DNA from: a bacterium BMS3Abin06
GTDB lineage: Bacteria > Nitrospirota > Thermodesulfovibrionia > UBA6902
Direction: 5' to 3'
Length of the DNA stretch: 40,457 nucleotides
Assembly (NCBI GenBank): GCA_002897895.1
Contig: BDSY01000075.1
Coordinates: 1 to 40,457 of the forward strand
Program-made: the position numbers and the translations under genes
The notes under the pieces: generated by a model
Databases searched by the model: none
Told to the model about the DNA's origin: nothing
What the model saw: the letters and a program-made list of their open reading frames with translations, nothing else
Part shown: piece by piece, positions 36,950 to 40,457 of the stretch
Numbering within the stretch: the first letter of the stretch is position 1
Layout: each line of letters opens with the position of its first letter

Positions 36950-38962
36950 ATGTCTAAAACGGTTACTCTGAAAATAGATGGTAAAGAAATTCAGGCAGTT
37001 GAAGGCGCTAATCTGATTGATGCTGCTGAGTCGGCTGGAATTCATATTCCCAATCTCTGCTACTTAAAAGGTATGCGCGGGATCGGTGCTTGCAGGCTTT
37101 GCCTTATTGAAGTCGAAGGAGGAAAAGCGCCGGTTGCCGGCTGTATAGCAAAGGTCAAAGAAGGAATGGTTGTTAATACTGCTACTGAAAAGTTGCAGGA
37201 AATGAGGAAATTTATCATTGACCTTATCCTCTCCATGCATCCCCTTGATTGCATGACCTGCACAAAGGCCGGTGTATGTAATCTTCAGCAATATGCGTAC
37301 GACTTTGGAATAAAAGAATCGAGCCTCACAAGGAAAAAATTCGGCTATCCTGTTGATGAGGCAAATCCATTTATAAAAAGGGACCCCGACTACTGCGTCC
37401 TCTGCGGAAGATGTGTAAGGGTCTGCAAGGAACAGGGAACAAATGTCCTTGATTTTATGGGAAGAGGCGTTGGTGCAAAGATTTCCACTGCAATGGACAA
37501 ACCTCTTCAGGAGTCGGACTGCACATTTTGCGGAAGCTGCATTGACGCATGTCCTGTGAATGCGCTGCTTGAGGCAGACAGATGGAGAAAGGGCAGGGAA
37601 TGGGAATATACAAAGACCGCTTCCGTATGTCTTTCCTGCGGAAACGGCTGCGATATAGTTGTCAGTTCAAAGGAGGGCGCTATTGTAAAGGTAAATTCCG
37701 GGGCTGCAGACGGCTCTGTTGAAAAATATATCTGTGCAATCGGCAGGTTCGGATTTGAGTCAGTTACTTCGGATGCCAGGGTTAATGTGCCGATGAAAAG
37801 AGTCAACAACGAACTCCAGGAGACAACGTGGAAAGAAGCGCTTGACATTGTTGCAGACAGGCTTAAACAGGCAGGCGGCAATGCGGGCATCATAAGCACA
37901 GCGGGAATACTTAACGAGGACGCCTCTGTTCTTTCAAAGTTAGCTGCTGAAGTAATCAATACAAAAAATATCGATACAAGTGCAAGCCTTTATTCAGATG
38001 CGGATTCCATGAAATCCCCGGACAGTGCGGATCTGGATGGTCTGGATGTAATTGTACTTGCCGGTCTCAATCCCTCACAGTGGGAAAGAGTTCTTCCTGC
38101 CCTGGATGCAGGAATAAGAAGGAGAGTTTCAAGGGGAGCCAAACTGATTACTCTGAATGCTGCTGAAACAAAGATTTCATCTGCGGCAGCGGTTAATCTT
38201 CAGGGTGACGAAGCTGCCACTCTGGCACAGATAGCCAAAGGATTGGTAGATAAAGGCAATAAGGGCGGCAGTGATCTTGAGTCTGCTGTTTCAGGATTAA
38301 ATGTATCGGAAGATATTGAAAAAGCGGCAGAGATTATATCAGGGGCAAAATCGCCTGCAATATTCTGCGCGCCTTCACTCTTCAATGCTTCACGCAATCT
38401 CTCGCTGCTGCTTGATATCAAAGTCGTGGCAGTGCCTGCTGAGGCAAATGCAAGGGGAGTTGTTGTAAACGGGCTTGTTACCGGAGGCAAGTCATATCAG
38501 GAAATGGCCTCCGGGGGAGTGGATGCATTATATGCAATTGGCGAAGCGCCGGTTACAAAGAGGCCTGATGTGAGCTTTCTTGTAGTGCAGACATCTTATA
38601 TGACCGAACTTGCAAAACAGGCTGATGTTGTACTGCCGGCAGCTACTAATCTTGAATCAGAAGGAACCATTACGAGTTATCTCGGCAAAGATAAAGATGT
38701 CAGAAAAGTCATTGAACCTACGGCTGATTCAAAACAGCACAAAGATATATTTATTGAGCTCTCAAAGGCCATTGGAACAGAGTTAAAAGATACAGGTGAA
38801 GTAAAGAGCGCACAGGAAGCCGGCAAGCCGCAGTTCAACCCGTTTGAGAAAAAACAGGGCATGGACGCTAATCCGGCTGATATAATAGAAGCTTGCAACG
38901 CAGCCGTTATCAGCCACTCAAAACTTCTCTGGCTCAAAGAGGCACAAAAGGCAGTGGTTTAA
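36950..38962 (+). CDS. NuoG-like iron-sulfur subunit with shortened molybdopterin-type domain
   Basis: A 670-residue NADH-dehydrogenase 75-kDa-like protein. It has an N-terminal [2Fe-2S] ferredoxin domain (NLCYLKGMRGIGACRLCLIE), a His-Cys3 cluster (HPLDCMTCTKAGVC), two [4Fe-4S] motifs (CVLCGRCVRVC, CTFCGSCIDACPVNA) and an N7-type cluster (CLSCGNGCDIVV ... CAIGRFG). A reduced molybdopterin-oxidoreductase fold follows, including QADVVLPAATNLESEGT. No selenocysteine or catalytic cysteine of a formate dehydrogenase is visible in the fold, so it is probably an electron-wiring subunit, not an FdhA. It ends the CODH/ACS-linked set and would complete a soluble NuoEFG-like module. A palindromic repeat follows as a possible transcript end. 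Confidence 0.88.
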   Translation: MSKTVTLKIDGKEIQAVEGANLIDAAESAGIHIPNLCYLKGMRGIGACRLCLIEVEGGKAPVAGCIAKVKEGMVVNTATEKLQEMRKFIIDLILSMHPLDCMTCTKAGVCNLQQYAYDFGIKESSLTRKKFGYPVDEANPFIKRDPDYCVLCGRCVRVCKEQGTNVLDFMGRGVGAKISTAMDKPLQESDCTFCGSCIDACPVNALLEADRWRKGREWEYTKTASVCLSCGNGCDIVVSSKEGAIVKVNSGAADGSVEKYICAIGRFGFESVTSDARVNVPMKRVNNELQETTWKEALDIVADRLKQAGGNAGIISTAGILNEDASVLSKLAAEVINTKNIDTSASLYSDADSMKSPDSADLDGLDVIVLAGLNPSQWERVLPALDAGIRRRVSRGAKLITLNAAETKISSAAAVNLQGDEAATLAQIAKGLVDKGNKGGSDLESAVSGLNVSEDIEKAAEIISGAKSPAIFCAPSLFNASRNLSLLLDIKVVAVPAEANARGVVVNGLVTGGKSYQEMASGGVDALYAIGEAPVTKRPDVSFLVVQTSYMTELAKQADVVLPAATNLESEGTITSYLGKDKDVRKVIEPTADSKQHKDIFIELSKAIGTELKDTGEVKSAQEAGKPQFNPFEKKQGMDANPADIIEACNAAVISHSKLLWLKEAQKAVV

Positions 38963-39013
38963 GAAATTCAAAATTCAAAGCAACGGTAAAAGAGCGCGAC
39001 AGTACCGAGTTCT

Positions 39014-39080
39014 GTCATTCCGGCTTGTCCGGAATCTATAACCCTTTGATTTTCCCGGATTCCCGACAAGCGGGAATGAC
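39014..39080. repeat. Palindromic repeat, copy F
   Basis: GTCATTCCGGCTTGTCCGGAAT and CCCGACAAGCGGGAATGAC bracket a 67-bp element at the end of the CODH/ACS cluster. Confidence 0.8.
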
Positions 39081-39169
39081 AACTGCGTAGTCATGACGTT
39101 GCCCATAAGACTGAACGGAAACCTTCCCCCCACAAACCTGTCGCAGACCACTTGTAAGCTGCACTCTAT

Positions 39170-39205
39170 TTGATGTACACTTTATATAGCAATATATTGT
39201 ACATC
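39170..39205 (+). promoter_or_regulatory. Promoter and operator-like palindrome for the antitoxin gene
   Basis: TTGATG (39170-39175), a 17-base spacer and TATATT (39193-39198). An inverted repeat GATGTACA (39172-39179) / TGTACATC (39198-39205) overlaps both promoter boxes, as expected for autorepression by a Phd-type antitoxin. AGGAGG follows, 5 bases before the ATG. Confidence 0.65.
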
Positions 39206-39216
39206 AGGAGGTCATT

Positions 39217-39498
39217 ATGCGAAGATTAGTGTTTAACCAGGACATTCGTCCCATGTCTGAATTCAGGGCTGGTGTGGCATCCTTCCTGAAACAGGTTCGC
39301 GATACCAAAAGACCGATTGTTATTACCCGGCATGGGAAAGGTGTGGCGGTATTACTGGACGTTAACGAGTACGAAACCATACTGGAAAAGGTGGAACTTC
39401 TCGAAGACATCCAGACGGCTGAGAGCCAGATTGAGAAAGGTAAGGGCATTGATCACGAGAAGGCAAAAGCTCAAGTGTTAAAGAGAATCAGCAAATGA
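39217..39498 (+). CDS. Phd/YefM-family antitoxin
   Basis: 93 residues with the Phd/YefM DNA-binding fold (MSEFRAGVASFLKQVRDTKR, then PIVITRHGKGVAVLLDVNEYE) and a flexible, charged C-terminus that would wrap a toxin. It is preceded by a palindromic operator. Its stop overlaps the start of a ParE-like toxin gene in the ATGA arrangement usual for such pairs, but that toxin is cut short after nine codons. The antitoxin is thus an orphan in this copy. Confidence 0.88.
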   Translation: MRRLVFNQDIRPMSEFRAGVASFLKQVRDTKRPIVITRHGKGVAVLLDVNEYETILEKVELLEDIQTAESQIEKGKGIDHEKAKAQVLKRISK

Positions 39499-39524
39499 AA
39501 ATAGTGTGGTCTCCCCTCGCCTAA
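39495..39524 (+). pseudogene. Truncated ParE/RelE-type toxin gene, first nine codons only
   Basis: ATG overlapping the antitoxin stop encodes MKIVWSPLA and then a stop. This is the standard opening of ParE-family toxins. The following sequence belongs to the opposing integrase, so the toxin was lost by the rearrangement. Confidence 0.6.
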
Positions 39525-40106
39525 ATCCTGCTCATGCAGGGTTTTCACTCTTTTGAGATGCCTCTTCAGTTCTTCTTTTATGGCAGAAGGCAACAGCGTT
39601 ACCCTGTCTACAGCGCCTTTTGTATCGCGCAATGTTATTTGATTATAGCTGAACTCAATGTCTTTGACACGCAACCTGAGGCATTCCTTTAACCTCATCC
39701 CTGATCCATATAGCAGACTTGCCATCAGCCTCTTTGTACCCTCAAGCTGCACAACTACCTTTTTCGCCTCTTCCTTTGTAAATACAACCGGAATCCGTTT
39801 ATGTGTTTTTGCCCTCCGGAAATCACCAATATCTCCTACTTTTTTTTTGAGAACCTCTTTATAGAGAAATACGATAGCATTGAGCGCCTGGTTCTGAGTA
39901 TTGGCCGCAATATTTCTATTTACTGCAATATGTGTGAGGAATTCATTTATCTCACGCTCCCCCATTGCAGCAGGATGACGTTTTTTGTGAAAAAGGATAA
40001 ATCGTTTAATCCATGGAAGATATGCTTTTTCAGTATTCAGGGTATAATGCTTTACACGGATAACATTGCGCGCCTGTTCCAGTAACTTCGGCTCTTTTGT
40101 ATTCAT
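39514..40106 (-). pseudogene. intI: Integron integrase IntI, truncated at the C-terminus
   Basis: A tyrosine recombinase whose first 195 or so residues match integron integrases: HYTLNTEKAYLPWIKRFILF, NTQNQALNAIVFLYKEVLKK, the first catalytic arginine in LLYGSGMRLKECLRLR, and the IntI-specific RHLKRVKTLHEQDLGEG. After that the frame runs through toxin and antitoxin DNA to a stop at 39471, so the HxxR box and the nucleophile tyrosine are missing. The protein cannot recombine DNA on its own. AGAGG lies upstream of the ATG at 40106. The break falls inside the integron-specific insertion, at the junction with the ParE fragment. Confidence 0.85.
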
Positions 40107-40143
40107 TCGTCATGTCCTCTTTCAATAGAAGTGTTGATTTTTA

Positions 40144-40173
40144 TTGACAAACATAGTTGTCATGTTATATAAA
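40144..40173 (+). promoter_or_regulatory. Divergent promoter with palindromes beside intI (Pc-like)
   Basis: TTGACA (40144-40149) with TATATA at 40166-40171 or TATAAA at 40168-40173 points away from intI, toward where a cassette array would lie. A perfect inverted repeat TGACAA-N6-TTGTCA (40145-40162) overlaps it and could be an operator. ATTTAAC at 40202-40208 fits the integron core-site pattern RYYYAAC, but one short match is weak evidence for an attI site. Confidence 0.5.
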
Positions 40174-40239
40174 TAACAACTATTTTATTTTTTTCTTCCC
40201 GATTTAACAACTGTCATTTATTACAGGGGGACGGTTTTT

Positions 40240-40395
40240 ATGCAGACTAAACTAACACTGCTTCCGGGCCGGTCAGGAACAAAAAAACTCTTACGGCAAT
40301 ATGGGGATCAATTAATATGTGTCCGATATCGCTATGATGATTACCACAAAAAGCGTTATAAGACCGTTGAATTGATTATTGAGGAAACTCCATAG
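40240..40395 (+). CDS. Small conserved-looking protein next to the integrase
   Basis: 51 codons, MQTKLTLLPGRSGTKKLLRQ and then YGDQLICVRYRYDDYHKKRY, ending KTVELIIEETP. It is basic with a predicted beta-rich fold and resembles small hypothetical proteins often found beside integrases and transposons. GGGGG at 40226-40230 is the ribosome site and the Pc-like promoter lies just upstream. It may be the first cassette or a stable neighbour. A further ribosome-site-like AAAGGAGG follows at about 40415, but no gene can be called before the window ends. Confidence 0.6.
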   Translation: MQTKLTLLPGRSGTKKLLRQYGDQLICVRYRYDDYHKKRYKTVELIIEETP

Positions 40396-40457
40396 GTAAC
40401 AAAAGACAATGGGAAAGGAGGCAGTAAGAATTCTATCAGGAATGAAAGAGTAGCGGT

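Noticed and set aside
36950-38962. Formate dehydrogenase alpha subunit
   Set aside because: The N-terminal clusters fit, but the molybdopterin region is shortened and no active-site Cys or selenocysteine motif is visible.

Overview
The window reads as a contig from a strictly anaerobic, autotrophy-capable bacterium. Its core is a bacterial-type CODH/acetyl-CoA synthase gene set (acsE, acsD, acsC, acsB, cooS), with every gene from 25.3 to 39.0 kb on the plus strand, followed by NADH-dehydrogenase-like flavin/iron-sulfur genes. Gene content (a CysE-CysRS fusion, a giant BcrAD-type activase, a multihaem cytochrome, RseC, YajQ, PilZ) suggests an uncultured Nitrospirota (Thermodesulfovibrionia-like) organism, with Desulfobacterota as the main alternative. 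That placement is inference; there is no rRNA gene in the window.

Layout. 0-6.4 kb: the 3' end of lysC and cimA (aspartate-family and isoleucine synthesis), separated by a 3.7 kb gene for a secreted multidomain serine peptidase. Its signal peptide is out of frame across a run of ten A. 6.4-13.7 kb: rseC, an EF-G paralogue, a 1431-residue acyl-CoA dehydratase-activase-like ATPase carrying in-frame heptamer repeats, and a 30-codon bS22/AURKAIP1-like gene with a clear terminator. 13.7-18.3 kb: palindromic repeats, a PilZ gene and smc. 18.3-20.2 kb: a patchwork of mobile debris (group II intron 3' end, hairpins, coding fragments) around a SET-domain gene and a probable minus-strand small RNA with a near-consensus promoter. 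20.2-25.2 kb: a multihaem cytochrome c, yajQ, a fused serine acetyltransferase/cysteinyl-tRNA synthetase and lipA. 25.2-39.0 kb: the Wood-Ljungdahl cluster. 39.0-40.4 kb: a Phd antitoxin gene whose toxin partner is cut after nine codons and joined to a truncated integron integrase, then a small gene beyond the integrase promoter region.

How the genes fit together. AcsE moves the methyl group from methyl-tetrahydrofolate to the corrinoid protein AcsCD; CooS reduces CO2 to CO; AcsB joins methyl, CO and CoA. The NuoE/NuoF/NuoG-like products next to cooS, plus a separate NuoF-C-terminus/ferredoxin protein, would connect NAD(H) to ferredoxin for CooS. A Fur-family regulator sits inside the cluster.

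A striking background feature is repeat load. There are at least six copies of a palindromic element built on GTCATTCC(C/G)GC, and many loci of 7-bp tandem repeats with unrelated unit sequences. These lie between genes, and also inside or at the end of two coding regions. I found no CRISPR array, tRNA or rRNA gene.
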